A stretch of 36,384 bases of DNA from Ktedonobacterales bacterium (GCA_036557285.1 DATBHW010000048.1:1-36384), one strand, 5' to 3'; shown: positions 15,056-24,108, numbered from the stretch's first letter. Numbers and translations: made by a program. The notes: a model not told the origin generated them from the sequence alone.

Positions 15056-15970
15056 TTATGCGCTGGCTGCTGTGATGACCCAGGCCAGGAAGGCGGGTAC
15101 CGCCTCGATGGAGGGGAGGGCCAGGTCGGCTTCGGCGGCCAGCGCGGGCGGCGCTTCTTCGTGCAAGACGGCGACGGCCAGCCCTTCACACGCGCCAGCC
15201 TGGCGCAGACGGCGCAGCGCACGAAAAGCGTCTATGTCGGTGGTGTCGTCGCCCAGGTAAACGGCGCTGCGCAGGCGGCGTTCCTGGGCCAGCGACTCCA
15301 CCGCTGTGCCTTTATCCAGCGCCAGCGGCGGGCGAACCTCGGCTACCAGCTTGCCCACAGTGAGCCGCAAGCCCAGCCGCTCTACCAGCGGGCGCAGCGT
15401 CTCCCCGACGATTGCCAGCGCCTGCTGGGGGTCCGCGCAGCGGCGGGTGTGAATGGAGCCGCTCGCGCCTTTGCGCTCCACGCGCAGCCCGCTCAGGCGT
15501 GGGGAAAGATCGCGCTCAGCGAGATCGAGCGCCTGGGCGACGGCAGGCAGATAGGCGCTGGCTTCGGGGACTATCTGCGGCGCAGGGTCACCTGGCAGCC
15601 AGCGTTCCAGGCCATGATTGCCAATGTAGAGCAGGCGATCAACGCCAACCATGCGCCGGGCGTCGGCAGCGGCGCGGCCAGAGATGGCGGCGACAACCTC
15701 GAAGCGGTCTGCCGCCTGTTCCAGCAATGCGGTCATTCCTGGCAGCAGGCGCGCCGCCTCTGGCGTGGGGGCAATGGGGCTGAGTGTGCCGTCTATGTCC
15801 AGCAGCAGGCCGCGTGGCCGCCGGGCCAGCGCCTGGCGCAGCGCCGCCGCCTGCGTCGGGGTCAGGCCAGGGGGCAGGGCTGGGGGATCGCTGCCAGCAG
15901 CCAGGAAGGGCGAGACGGAGGGGAAACCGTCTCGCCCTTCACTCTGTTGTCTCTCTCCATTTCGTGTCAT
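15056..15970 (-). CDS. otsB: Trehalose-6-phosphate phosphatase
   Basis: A 304-residue HAD-superfamily phosphatase. LLLDIDGTLSPI carries the nucleophile Asp58 and acid/base Asp60, SGR (motif II) follows near 98, and YLGDDTTDIDAF near 241 gives the metal-binding acidic pair. The overall pattern, including GNHGLE and the basic HTRR region, is that of trehalose phosphatases, which release trehalose from trehalose 6-phosphate in the cytoplasm. The first ~35 residues are poorly conserved, and the ATG at 15970 has no clear ribosome site, so an internal start is possible. No otsA is adjacent. The stop lies about 30 bp past the opposing terminator. Confidence 0.9.
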   Translation of the reverse strand: MTRNGERQQSEGRDGFPSVSPFLAAGSDPPALPPGLTPTQAAALRQALARRPRGLLLDIDGTLSPIAPTPEAARLLPGMTALLEQAADRFEVVAAISGRAAADARRMVGVDRLLYIGNHGLERWLPGDPAPQIVPEASAYLPAVAQALDLAERDLSPRLSGLRVERKGASGSIHTRRCADPQQALAIVGETLRPLVERLGLRLTVGKLVAEVRPPLALDKGTAVESLAQERRLRSAVYLGDDTTDIDAFRALRRLRQAGACEGLAVAVLHEEAPPALAAEADLALPSIEAVPAFLAWVITAASA

Positions 15971-16039
15971 AGGGACGCCGTTATCAAGAACTATGCCATG
16001 ACAGGGAGCCAGGATAAGGGGTTTCAGCCCGCCTCGTGG

Positions 16040-17932
16040 TTAATCGTCTCCCAGCGGCGGCCCCACTTTTTCTCCGGCGCCTCGTTCTTCTTCAGCTTCC
16101 TCCAGGCCGTTACCGTCCGGGGCAATAGGAACGATGCCCGCCAGTTCACGCTCGGTGAGTTCGATGGCAGAGGGCGTCTCGCCGACAGCATGCCCGCCTT
16201 CGGCCATGCTTGCCATGCCAGCAGACCCTCCGCTCTTGCGCAGCGGAATCTCTTTGAGGAAGATACAGGCGATGAACGCCGCGCAAATCAGCGCGAACGC
16301 GATCAGAAAGACGATTTGCAGGCCCGTCGTCAGCGAGAACTTCAGCGCGGTAAAGAGCGACGGCTGCCACTGCGCGGCCAACCCCTGCGCCGTCGCCGAT
16401 GGGATGCCTTGCTGTGTCAACGCCTGGGCAATACCGTGTTGAATCTGCTGGGGCGGCACTTGCAGCAGATTATAGTTGGCGAAGTTCTGTTGAAACTGGG
16501 CCAGCGTGTTCTGAGTCGTCCCCTTCGGGAAAGCCGCCTGCAATTGCCCTGGGAAGGCGCTGTTGAACTGGTTGGTCAGCAACGCGCCAAAGACGGCTGT
16601 GCCAACGGTCTGAGCGATCTGGCGGAAGAAGGTCAGCGCGGCGGTGACGACACCAATCTTCTGAATGGGGAAGGCGTTCTGTACGACGATGGTGAAGAGC
16701 GCGATGCCCGTCCCCATGCCAATGCCCAGGATGATCATGTTGATCACGACTTCGCCCTGGGTGGTGCTGACCTCGATGCGCGACATCAGATACATGCCGA
16801 CACAGGCGATTGCCATGCCCACCAGCGCCAGGATGCGGTAGCGCCCCCAGCGCGAGAGCAGTTGCCCGGAGATGATGCTGGCAATGACCCAGCCGCCCAT
16901 CAGCGGGGTCAGCAGCGAGCCAGAGCTTGTGGCGCTGACGCCGGTGACATTCTGCAAGAAGAGTGGGATGTAGAGGATGGTGCCGAACATGGCCGCGCCG
17001 ATCATCACCGTTGTCACAATCGAGACGGTGAAGATGCGATTCTTAAAGAGCCGCAGGTCCAGCACCGGCTCTTGCGCGCCGAAGAGTTCCCACAGGATGA
17101 AGGCCAGCGCGCCCGCGCCTGCTACGAAGAATGAAGTGATGATCTGCGCTGAATCCCAGGCGTACTGTCCAGGGCCAGTGCCAGCCAGCGAGAAGCCCAG
17201 CAGCAGCGGCGTGATGCTGACTACCAGCAGGGCTGTGCCAACATAGTCAATCTTGCGCGACGCCTGCGGGTTGTTGAAGACCGGCAATGTGAAGAACAAC
17301 ACGAGCAAGGCGGCAATGCCCAGGGGCAGGTTGATATAGAAAATCCAGCGCCAGGAGAAGTTATCGGTAATGTAGCCGCCCAGCGCCGGGCCGACGATAC
17401 TTGCCACGCCAAAAACGCCGCTAAAGAGGCCCTGCCACTTGCCGCGCTCTGCTGGGGGGAAGATGTCGCCAATGATGGCAAAGGCAATTGGCATCATCGC
17501 GCCAGCGCCGATGCCTTGCAAGGCGCGGAAGATGATCAACTCCGTGACGCTCTGGGATGCGCCGGAAAGGGCCGACCCGAACAAGAAGACCACGATGCCG
17601 CCCATAAAAAACCATTTGCGGCCCCAGATGTCCGAAAGCTTGCCATAGATTGGGACGGTAACGGTTGAAGTCAATAAATAGGCGGTGAAGACCCAGGAAT
17701 AGTTCTGCTGCTCGCCGCCTAATTCGCCAAAGATTTTGGGCATTGCCGTACTGACAATCGTCTGGTCCAGCGCGGCAAGCAACATGCCCAACAAGAGGCC
17801 GCTCACTGTAGCGGCAAGCTGTTTACCTCGGATGGGCATGCCGATGGTGGCTTGGGAGCGACCATTCGAGCCATTGCGCCGGTTCATCTCTCCTGATTGC
17901 TCTTTCACCGTCATCGATTCCTCAGAAGCCAT
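16040..17932 (-). CDS. DHA2-family (14-TM) MFS drug exporter, EmrB/QacA type
   Basis: 630 residues with 14 predicted membrane helices. Family signatures include LDQTIVSTAMPKI in helix 1, GKLSDIWGRK (motif A) after helix 2, and GPALGGYITDNFSWRWIFYINLPLG (motif C and its DHA2 extension) in helix 5. It would export hydrophobic compounds using the proton gradient. A loop of about 100 residues before the last helix and a hydrophilic C-terminal tail of about 75 residues are long for the family. GGGAG upstream supports the ATG; MTVKEQ seven residues in is an alternative. A promoter with an overlapping operator precedes it, but no regulator gene is adjacent. Confidence 0.93.
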   Translation of the reverse strand: MASEESMTVKEQSGEMNRRNGSNGRSQATIGMPIRGKQLAATVSGLLLGMLLAALDQTIVSTAMPKIFGELGGEQQNYSWVFTAYLLTSTVTVPIYGKLSDIWGRKWFFMGGIVVFLFGSALSGASQSVTELIIFRALQGIGAGAMMPIAFAIIGDIFPPAERGKWQGLFSGVFGVASIVGPALGGYITDNFSWRWIFYINLPLGIAALLVLFFTLPVFNNPQASRKIDYVGTALLVVSITPLLLGFSLAGTGPGQYAWDSAQIITSFFVAGAGALAFILWELFGAQEPVLDLRLFKNRIFTVSIVTTVMIGAAMFGTILYIPLFLQNVTGVSATSSGSLLTPLMGGWVIASIISGQLLSRWGRYRILALVGMAIACVGMYLMSRIEVSTTQGEVVINMIILGIGMGTGIALFTIVVQNAFPIQKIGVVTAALTFFRQIAQTVGTAVFGALLTNQFNSAFPGQLQAAFPKGTTQNTLAQFQQNFANYNLLQVPPQQIQHGIAQALTQQGIPSATAQGLAAQWQPSLFTALKFSLTTGLQIVFLIAFALICAAFIACIFLKEIPLRKSGGSAGMASMAEGGHAVGETPSAIELTERELAGIVPIAPDGNGLEEAEEERGAGEKVGPPLGDD

Positions 17933-17962
17933 GCTGACTGCTCCCTTCAGGCCGTTAATATT

Positions 17963-17978
17963 TTAGATACTTAACTAA
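17963..17978. promoter_or_regulatory. Operator-like inverted repeat at the exporter promoter
   Basis: TTAGATA-CT-TAACTAA, a 7+2+7 inverted repeat with one mismatch, AT-rich in a GC-rich genome. It begins in the -10 and extends over the predicted start. The size and position suit a MarR- or PadR-type repressor site, inducible by the exporter's substrates. The regulator is not in this window. Confidence 0.6.
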
Positions 17979-18006
17979 TTTACCATGAGCAGGAACAAAA
18001 TGTCAA
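17977..18006 (-). promoter_or_regulatory. Promoter for the DHA2 exporter
   Basis: On the minus strand TTGACA (18006-18001), 18-bp spacer, TAAATT (17982-17977). The start is near 17970, inside the inverted repeat, leaving a leader of about 38 nt. Confidence 0.75.
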
Positions 18007-18174
18007 GGGTATCAAAAGGGAAGTGTAGCGAGTAATACAGAACTTACCCCAGTGCCTGCTCGAAGGCAGCCACCGCTCCCCCACCCCTGGCAGCCTCTTC
18101 GTCTCAGGCCGCGCAGGCACGGGTGCGCGGCCTTCAGCCGCCAGCGGACTTGTACATAGCCCTGGGACTCGTGT

Positions 18175-18288
18175 CACTTGTAGCGCCGCCTTCCAGGCGG
18201 CCAACGATTCGCCAGGGCGAGTGTTCGCCCCCAGGCCAGCGGACCAGCAGGCCAGCGTCCAGCCGCCAAGATGGCGGCGCTACAAGTG
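18175..18288. repeat. TIR-bounded repeat, copy R3 (114 bp, simplest form)
   Basis: Perfect 16-bp inverted ends, CACTTGTAGCGCCGCC (18175-18190) and GGCGGCGCTACAAGTG (18273-18288). The interior carries GCCAGGGCGAG..TTCGCCC and GGCCAGCGGACCAGCAGGCC, the latter also found in R2 near 3774-3794. It shows the minimal unit from which R1 and R2 seem to be built. No coding capacity. It lies between the exporter promoter and the 3' end of gltX. The 18020-18170 stretch beside it holds other GC-rich sequence in which I recognise nothing. Confidence 0.82.
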
Positions 18289-18385
18289 GCGCCCCGATAG
18301 TGGGGAAGCGGGCCTCTTTGGGTGGAGTGTGGAGCGTTTCGTCATCGGACGCGTAGCCACGCTCTCGACTGGCTAGCGCATGGCG

Positions 18386-19954
18386 TCAAGAAGATATGGG
18401 CGCACCTGATCCTGGGACGCCAGCCAGTTTCGCCAGCGCCTGGCGGATGCGCGCCAGGCTGCGCTCGCGGCCCAACACCTCCATTGTCTCGAAGAGCGGC
18501 GGCGAGACGGTGCGGCCAGAAAGAGCCACGCGCGCGCTCATGAAAAGCTGTCCTGGCTTCAGGTCCAGTTCGGCGGCCAGGGCGCGCAACGGCTCCTCCA
18601 TCGCGGCGGCTTCCCACGTCGGCAGACGCTCCAACAGGGCCAGCGCGCGCTGCAAAGCCGTGACGGTCTGCTCGCGGTCCATGCCCTTGCCGATCAGCGC
18701 GTCGGCCTGATAGCGCAGGTCGTCGGTGAAGAAGAACGGCACCATCTGGGCGGCCTCGCCCAGTGTCTTCATGCGTTCCTGCTCCAGCTTCAGCACGCGG
18801 GTAACATAGGCTTTGTCCAGCGGGCGCTTGATGCTGTGGGGCAGACCGCCCGCGCCTTCCGGGCGCTCCAGATAGGGCAGGGTGCGCTCGGCCAGTTCCT
18901 CCGGGCTGAGCATGCGGATATAGACGCCGTTCATCCAGAGCAGGCGCTCCGGGTCGAACATGGCGTCGGCAAGGCCCAGGCGGTCCAGCGAGAACGAGGC
19001 CATCAACTGCTCGCGGCTGAGAATGTCGGTCTTATCATCATACGACCAGCCAAGCATCGCCAGATAGTTGATGATCGCCTCCGGCAGATAGCCCTGCTCT
19101 TGATAGGAGCTTAGCGGCTCCGCGCCGTGTCGTTTGCTCAGCTTCTTGCGGTCTTTGCCCAGGACAACGGGCAGATGGACCCAGATAGGCTGCTCCCAGC
19201 CAAAGAATTGATAGGTCAGCACATGCAGCGGCGCGCTGGGCAGCCATTCCGCCGCGCCGCGCGTGACATGCGAGATGCGCATCAAGTGGTCGTCCACGAC
19301 GTTGCCTAGATGATAGGTGGGCAGGCCGTTGGATTTGAGCAAAACGGCATCCTGAAGCTGGTTGTTCTCGAAGACCACATCGCCGCGCAGCAAGTCTTTG
19401 ACGACGGTTTGCCCCTCCAACGGGACAGCCAGCCTGACCACAAACGGCTTGCCTGCGGCTTCATTCTCGTTCCGCTCCTCTGGCGTGAGATAGCGGCAGC
19501 GTCTGTCATAGCGCACCGATTTGACGCCGCGCGCCTCCTGCTCCTTGCGCATCTCGGCCAGGCGCTCTGCGGTGCAATAGCAGCGATACGCGCCGCCGCG
19601 CTTGATGAGTTCATCGGCGTGGTATTGATAGATGGCGGCGCGCTGCGTCTGATAATACGGACCATAGGGACCGCCGACAATCGGCCCTTCGTCGGGCATC
19701 ACGTCCAGCCAGCGCAGACCGTCCAGCAGGGCGTCTACCGCTTCAGGCACCGAACGCTCGGTGTCGGTATCTTCGATGCGCAGCAGGAACTGGCCGCCAT
19801 AGCGCCGCGCGAAAAGCCAGATAAAGATGGCGGTGCGATAGCCGCCGATGTGCTGAATGCCGGTGGGGCTGGGAGCGAAGCGCACCCGCACAGGTTTTGC
19901 GCGCTCTTCGTCGGCGCGCTCATTGGTCGCGCCGGAAACCTCGGTCTGAGGCAT
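18386..19954 (-). CDS. gltX: Glutamyl-tRNA synthetase
   Basis: A 522-residue class I synthetase that charges tRNA with glutamate using ATP. RFAPSPTGIQHIGGYRT holds the HIGH-type motif (HIGG, 35-38), LLRIEDTD follows at about 57, CYC with YDRRC (about 126-153) forms a likely zinc site, and KLSKR (271-275) is the KMSKS equivalent. The C-terminal anticodon-binding cage completes a normal length. The first ~20 residues are an acidic extension. AAGGAG 6 nt before the ATG is an excellent ribosome site. The leader carries two palindromes at 19978-20023. No T-box sequence was found in the leader. Confidence 0.97.
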   Translation of the reverse strand: MPQTEVSGATNERADEERAKPVRVRFAPSPTGIQHIGGYRTAIFIWLFARRYGGQFLLRIEDTDTERSVPEAVDALLDGLRWLDVMPDEGPIVGGPYGPYYQTQRAAIYQYHADELIKRGGAYRCYCTAERLAEMRKEQEARGVKSVRYDRRCRYLTPEERNENEAAGKPFVVRLAVPLEGQTVVKDLLRGDVVFENNQLQDAVLLKSNGLPTYHLGNVVDDHLMRISHVTRGAAEWLPSAPLHVLTYQFFGWEQPIWVHLPVVLGKDRKKLSKRHGAEPLSSYQEQGYLPEAIINYLAMLGWSYDDKTDILSREQLMASFSLDRLGLADAMFDPERLLWMNGVYIRMLSPEELAERTLPYLERPEGAGGLPHSIKRPLDKAYVTRVLKLEQERMKTLGEAAQMVPFFFTDDLRYQADALIGKGMDREQTVTALQRALALLERLPTWEAAAMEEPLRALAAELDLKPGQLFMSARVALSGRTVSPPLFETMEVLGRERSLARIRQALAKLAGVPGSGAPISS

Positions 19955-19977
19955 AGGCTGCTCCTTATGATACTCAC

Positions 19978-20023
19978 TGTGAACTTCTTCACACTTTTTT
20001 TGTGAACTGTGAGCTAGTTCACA
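19978..20023. promoter_or_regulatory. Two perfect TGTGA-N6-TCACA palindromes upstream of gltX
   Basis: Site 1 (19978-19993) is TGTGA-ACTTCT-TCACA; site 2 (20008-20023) is TGTGA-GCTAGT-TCACA, extended to 8-bp arms AACTGTGA/TCACAGTT. Their centres are 30 bp apart, about three helical turns. This is the consensus form of CRP/FNR-family operators. On the plus strand each is followed by a T-run (seven and six T), so each could also act as an intrinsic terminator for plus-strand transcripts. Distance to the gltX ATG is 24 bp from the nearer site. Confidence 0.65.
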
Positions 20024-20133
20024 GTTTTTTATGTCATGATACAGCGGTTTTATGCGTTGTATATGGTAGAGGCGCTTGCAAGGCTATGGGCAGCGCGTGC
20101 GCCATCGTATCCCACGCAGACACGTTATCTTTT

Positions 20134-20163
20134 AGCATAGCCGATGGTCTGGTCCGCTGTCAA
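20134..20163 (-). promoter_or_regulatory. Probable gltX promoter
   Basis: On the minus strand TTGACA (20163-20158), 18-bp spacer, TATGCT (20139-20134). The start near 20127 would leave a 170-nt leader, with both palindromes more than 100 nt downstream of the start. A nearer promoter was not convincing. Confidence 0.55.
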
Positions 20164-20330
20164 GGAGGCTGGCGGTTGAAACCAGGGTCTGAAGACGGCT
20201 GTGCAGGCCGGACCCGATCCACCCAGGCAAGCACGCTTGCCAATTCAATGGCGGTTGATTGGCATACATCATGCGATAGCTCAGTTTATGTTCCGGTTTT
20301 CTACGACTCTCTCTGTTGGGTGTCTCTTTT
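20164..20330. other. Intergenic stretch, nothing recognised
   Basis: Between the divergent gltX and PBP promoters. A 118-codon frame covers it on the plus strand, but it starts within the palindrome region, has no ribosome site and is rich in Cys/His/Trp without a family pattern. No tRNA or RNA motif was found. Confidence 0.4.
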
Positions 20331-20359
20331 TTGGGTAGCTCACCCGTATACAACATAAT
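20331..20359 (+). promoter_or_regulatory. Probable promoter for the class A PBP gene
   Basis: TTGGGT (20331-20336), 17-bp spacer, CATAAT (20354-20359). The start near 20366 gives a leader of about 78 nt. That leader includes a hairpin with arms AGGGG/CCCCT (about 20398-20420) just before the ribosome site. Confidence 0.5.
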
Positions 20360-20443
20360 GAAGTAGAGAGCAATCTGATACGCAGGAAAATGGTATAGAG
20401 GGGTGTCCCGCGCGCCCCTATATGACGGAAGGCTGGAAGTCTC

Positions 20444-23400
20444 GTGCAGAAAAAGCCTGATACGCCCCATATCCCCCCGGAGCCAGAGGAGGAGCCTCAG
20501 CGGCCTGCCCCTGATGCCGCGCAGGGCGACGGCGCCGCCCCTCTCGATCAAGCTGAGGCCACGCCCCAGGTATTAGAAGAAGATCAGCGCAGCGCGAAGA
20601 TGGCTGATGATGAAGCGCCTACCACGCCGCTCAAGGAATCAATAGGCCGCGCCAGGCAAGTCCTGGCGGCGCGCAAGAGCGCCTCCTCCGAGCCGGTGTC
20701 CACCAGCGCGCCTGAGACACTGCCCGCTGCTAAGGAGACGAATGGGCATCAGCGCGCTGAACCTTCAGACTTTCATCAGCGATTCCGAGAGCGTCGTCGC
20801 GCCCGCGCAGCGCGGGTGCTGGGGATGGACGCCGATCAGACCGCTACGGACGTGGCAGAGCCAGAGGCTCAAGACGGCCAGGCTCCAGCGGCGCAGCCGT
20901 CGCTGGCAGGTGAGATGGCCGCTTCGCTGGCCGCGTCCCCGCCTGGAGATGAGGTAGCTCCTTCGTTGGCCGCATCCCAGCCTGAAGACGCGATGGCTGC
21001 GCCTGAAGAAGAGGGGGCCGCTTCGCTGGCCGCGTCAGCGCCTGAAGAAGAGAGGGCCGCTTCGCTGGCCGCTCCTCAGCCTGAAGATGCGCCGGAGATC
21101 GAGCCAGCGGCAGAGGCGGCTGCTCCTGCGGCCCATACCACAGTGGCGCTTGAAGATGGACACACCGACCAGCCGAAGAGTGGCACGCTGCCGCAAGACG
21201 CGCCCCCTGTCAGCGCGGGGGATGAGCCAGCATCCGGGCGCAGGGCGGAACCAGATGGCTCTGGCGCGGCCCCAGGAGCCAGCAACGGAAAATCGCGCGT
21301 GACCGCTAAATTGACGGTGGTGCTGGCTCCTGCTCGAACCAGCCGCTTGCTGGAAACCGATGAGGCGCGCGCTGCCAGGGCAGCGGATGGCGAGATTACC
21401 GAAGAGGGGGACCGGGACGGTTCTCTGGCCGAACTTGCCTCAATGACGGCTCTGCGCCCGCGAACAGAGCCATTGGCATCCATCGGCATCAGCCGGAAGG
21501 GCTTGATCAGCGAAGAAGCCCGGCGCGAACGCTCGCTGCGGGCGCGCAGCGAAGCGAATCGCCGCTGGCGCCGCCGCCGCCGCTATACTCTTTATGTCAT
21601 GGGCTATCAGCGCAGGCGTCAGGAACAGCATAATACATTGCTGCGGCGGGCGATGACGAGCGTGGTCGCGCTGGTGGGGCTGGTGATTCTGGTTGTGGTT
21701 GGCTATACCCTCAACAATGCCTATAGTTATTATGCAAGCCAGTCGGCGCTTCTGGCGGCTTTGCCCAATGTGACCTCGCGCGATAACGCCGAAATCCTTG
21801 ATTCTACCGGCAAGCTGCTCTATAAAATCACGGCAGATGGCGTGAAGCATTATATTCCCCTGTCGCAGATGTCAATCAGCGTCATTAACGCGACGATTGC
21901 CACTGAGGATAAAGACTTCTGGATCAACGATGGGATTGATTTCAGCGCCATTATCCGCGCCGCGACGGCAGACTTGAACAGCGGTAGCATCAATCAGGGC
22001 GGCAGTTCTATTACCCAGCAGTTGATTAAGAACACGGTGACGGGTGGGGATGATACCTTTGAGCGCAAGCTCAGAGAGGCCATTCTGGCCGTTGGCATTA
22101 CCCAGCAATATTCCAAGGCGCAGATTCTGGAGATGTACCTGAACTCCATCGGCTATGGCGAGAACGCCTATGGCATTGATGCCGCCGCGCTGGAGTATTT
22201 TGATCTCGCGGATAAGGGCAATGTCACCGGGGCGTCGCAGCTTGATCTGGCGCAGGCATCCATGCTGGCAGGTCTGCCCAAGAACCCGAATCAATTCGAC
22301 CCGTTTATCGCGCCCAAGAAGGCGCTGGACCGCCAGAAAGTCGTCTTGCAAGCGATGGTTGACCAGGGCTATATCAGCACAGGCGAAATGGTGCAGGCGG
22401 AAACCGAGGCTGCTCGCCCTGACTTCCTTAAGTCGCCGCCGCAGGGGGCTAATCTTGCGCCGCATTTCGTCTACTGGATTGAGGACCAGTTGGCGAACAT
22501 GATTGATGCTGGTAAGATTTCGCTCTCGCTCACCGGCCTGCGCATCTATACGACGCTGAACCTGAGCCTGCAAAACAAGGTGCAAAAGGTCATCCAGCAG
22601 CATATTAAGGATCTTCTCGCCACCAGGCAGGATGTGGATAATGGGGCTGCGGTGATTCTCGACCAGCATACGGGCGCGGTGCTGGTGATGCTGGGCAGCG
22701 CGGATTACTACAATTCCAGAATTAACGGCAAATTCAACGTGGCTACCCTGGGACACCGCCAGGTGGGGTCGTCGTTCAAGCCGATTACCTATGTGACTGC
22801 TTTTGAGAAGGGCTGGTTCCCGGCCATGCCTATTTTCGATGGCCCCACCGCCTTTCCTTATGACACGTCCTTTGGCTATAAGCCCCTGGATTATACCCGC
22901 GAATTTACCGGGCAGCAGACTGTTCGCACGGCGTTGCAAAATTCGCTGAACGTGCCTGCGGTGAAGGCGTTGGAGTTTGCTGGCGTTGCTGATACCTTGA
23001 ATATGGCCCAGCGCCTGGGTATTATGGACTACCAGGGTACGCCGGGCCTGTCAATGACCCTGGGCAGCCTGGATATTCACCTGATTGATCTGACATCGGC
23101 CTACAGCACCTTCGCCAATTATGGGGTGCGCAACCCGCCGTTTGGCATCTGGCGTATCACCGATCAAAGCGGCAAGACCGTTTATCAGTATACGCCCCAC
23201 GGAGAGCAGGTCATCAGCCCGCAGGTCTCGTTCCTCCTCACCAGCGTTCTGACTGATAACGGGGCACGCTCGGATGAGTTTGGGCCATGCAGCCCGCTCT
23301 ATCTCGAAACCCGTTCCGATTGCTTTGCGGGCAAGCCTGCCAGGCCAGCCGCTGCCAAGACAGGCACGACGGAAGACTTCAAGGATGATCTGACGATGGG

Positions 23401-23977
23401 CTACACGATGGACTATACTATGGGCGTCTGGATGGGCAATACTGATGACCACTCGACGAATGAGTCCAATGGTATTGTTGGCGCTGCGCCCGTCTGGAAC
23501 GCGGCAATGCTGGCTGCGGAAGCCGGGCGGCCTTTTGTGAACTTCCCGGTGCCGCCTGGTGTGGAGAAAGATCACTATTGTGGAAACGGCAGGTGTTCCA
23601 CGGACTGGTTCATTACCGGCACGGTTCCCAATGGCGCTGTGGGCAATGCTGGTCAGGCGATTCCAGCCTCCTGCTTGCAAGTTGCCAGACATGGGGCGCC
23701 TGATGGAAATAACTGGAAAGTCAACTGTCCCGCGCCAAAGGAGCCTCCTGGCCCACCAGGAGGTGGCGGTGGTGGAGGCGGTGGAGGGGGTGGTGGTGGC
23801 GGTGGCCCATGCACCACGCCACCTTGTCCACCTCCGCCAGTCCCGGCTACGACGCCTGTCGCGCCGTTCTATGGGCCGGTCAGCCCCGCTGCGCCGCAGC
23901 CTGCGCCCATGCCGAACAGGCCGCCCCAGCAGTGGCCGTCCATCCAGGACATCAATGTGCAGCGTCAGACGCTGTAG
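20444..23977 (+). CDS. Class A penicillin-binding protein (PBP1a-like) with long cytoplasmic N-terminus
   Basis: A 1177-residue bifunctional peptidoglycan synthase. Residues 1-400 are a disordered acidic region with an Ala-rich repeat (ASLAAS-P-E units, about 160-225), ending in a very basic stretch (RRWRRRRRY). One membrane helix (about 405-425) follows. The glycosyltransferase (GT51) domain has ATEDKDFW with catalytic Glu488 and GGSSITQQLIKN. The transpeptidase domain has SSFK (Ser776, Lys779), SLN and KTGT (972-975). The C-terminus has a Gly run and a Pro-rich tail. Start is GTG at 20444 with GGAAG upstream. Typical PBP1a proteins are 650-900 residues, so the extension is the odd part. Confidence 0.93.
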   Translation: MQKKPDTPHIPPEPEEEPQRPAPDAAQGDGAAPLDQAEATPQVLEEDQRSAKMADDEAPTTPLKESIGRARQVLAARKSASSEPVSTSAPETLPAAKETNGHQRAEPSDFHQRFRERRRARAARVLGMDADQTATDVAEPEAQDGQAPAAQPSLAGEMAASLAASPPGDEVAPSLAASQPEDAMAAPEEEGAASLAASAPEEERAASLAAPQPEDAPEIEPAAEAAAPAAHTTVALEDGHTDQPKSGTLPQDAPPVSAGDEPASGRRAEPDGSGAAPGASNGKSRVTAKLTVVLAPARTSRLLETDEARAARAADGEITEEGDRDGSLAELASMTALRPRTEPLASIGISRKGLISEEARRERSLRARSEANRRWRRRRRYTLYVMGYQRRRQEQHNTLLRRAMTSVVALVGLVILVVVGYTLNNAYSYYASQSALLAALPNVTSRDNAEILDSTGKLLYKITADGVKHYIPLSQMSISVINATIATEDKDFWINDGIDFSAIIRAATADLNSGSINQGGSSITQQLIKNTVTGGDDTFERKLREAILAVGITQQYSKAQILEMYLNSIGYGENAYGIDAAALEYFDLADKGNVTGASQLDLAQASMLAGLPKNPNQFDPFIAPKKALDRQKVVLQAMVDQGYISTGEMVQAETEAARPDFLKSPPQGANLAPHFVYWIEDQLANMIDAGKISLSLTGLRIYTTLNLSLQNKVQKVIQQHIKDLLATRQDVDNGAAVILDQHTGAVLVMLGSADYYNSRINGKFNVATLGHRQVGSSFKPITYVTAFEKGWFPAMPIFDGPTAFPYDTSFGYKPLDYTREFTGQQTVRTALQNSLNVPAVKALEFAGVADTLNMAQRLGIMDYQGTPGLSMTLGSLDIHLIDLTSAYSTFANYGVRNPPFGIWRITDQSGKTVYQYTPHGEQVISPQVSFLLTSVLTDNGARSDEFGPCSPLYLETRSDCFAGKPARPAAAKTGTTEDFKDDLTMGYTMDYTMGVWMGNTDDHSTNESNGIVGAAPVWNAAMLAAEAGRPFVNFPVPPGVEKDHYCGNGRCSTDWFITGTVPNGAVGNAGQAIPASCLQVARHGAPDGNNWKVNCPAPKEPPGPPGGGGGGGGGGGGGGGGPCTTPPCPPPPVPATTPVAPFYGPVSPAAPQPAPMPNRPPQQWPSIQDINVQRQTL

Positions 23978-24108
23978 ACCTGAAGATAGCCGCGATCCAG
24001 ATGAAGCCAACGCGCTGCCGCCGAGGAGGTACCCGGCGGCATCCGTTTATAGCATTCGATTATTATGAAGTCGCAGCGATCCTTCACTGCAAAGAAAGAG
24101 AGCGATCT

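Noticed and set aside
15161-17134. 657-codon open frame on the plus strand
   Set aside because: It is antisense to trehalose phosphatase and the DHA2 exporter, both of which show clear family motifs. The frame is open because of GC-biased codon use.
19955-20127. T-box leader before gltX
   Set aside because: No specifier-loop layout and no GGGTGGNACCGCG-like T-box sequence are present in the leader.
20002-20358. 118-codon plus-strand frame between gltX and the PBP
   Set aside because: Its start lies in the operator-like palindromes, there is no ribosome site, and the region holds the promoters for both flanking genes.
21872-22939. 355-codon minus-strand frame
   Set aside because: Antisense to the transglycosylase/transpeptidase region of the PBP; no recognisable product.
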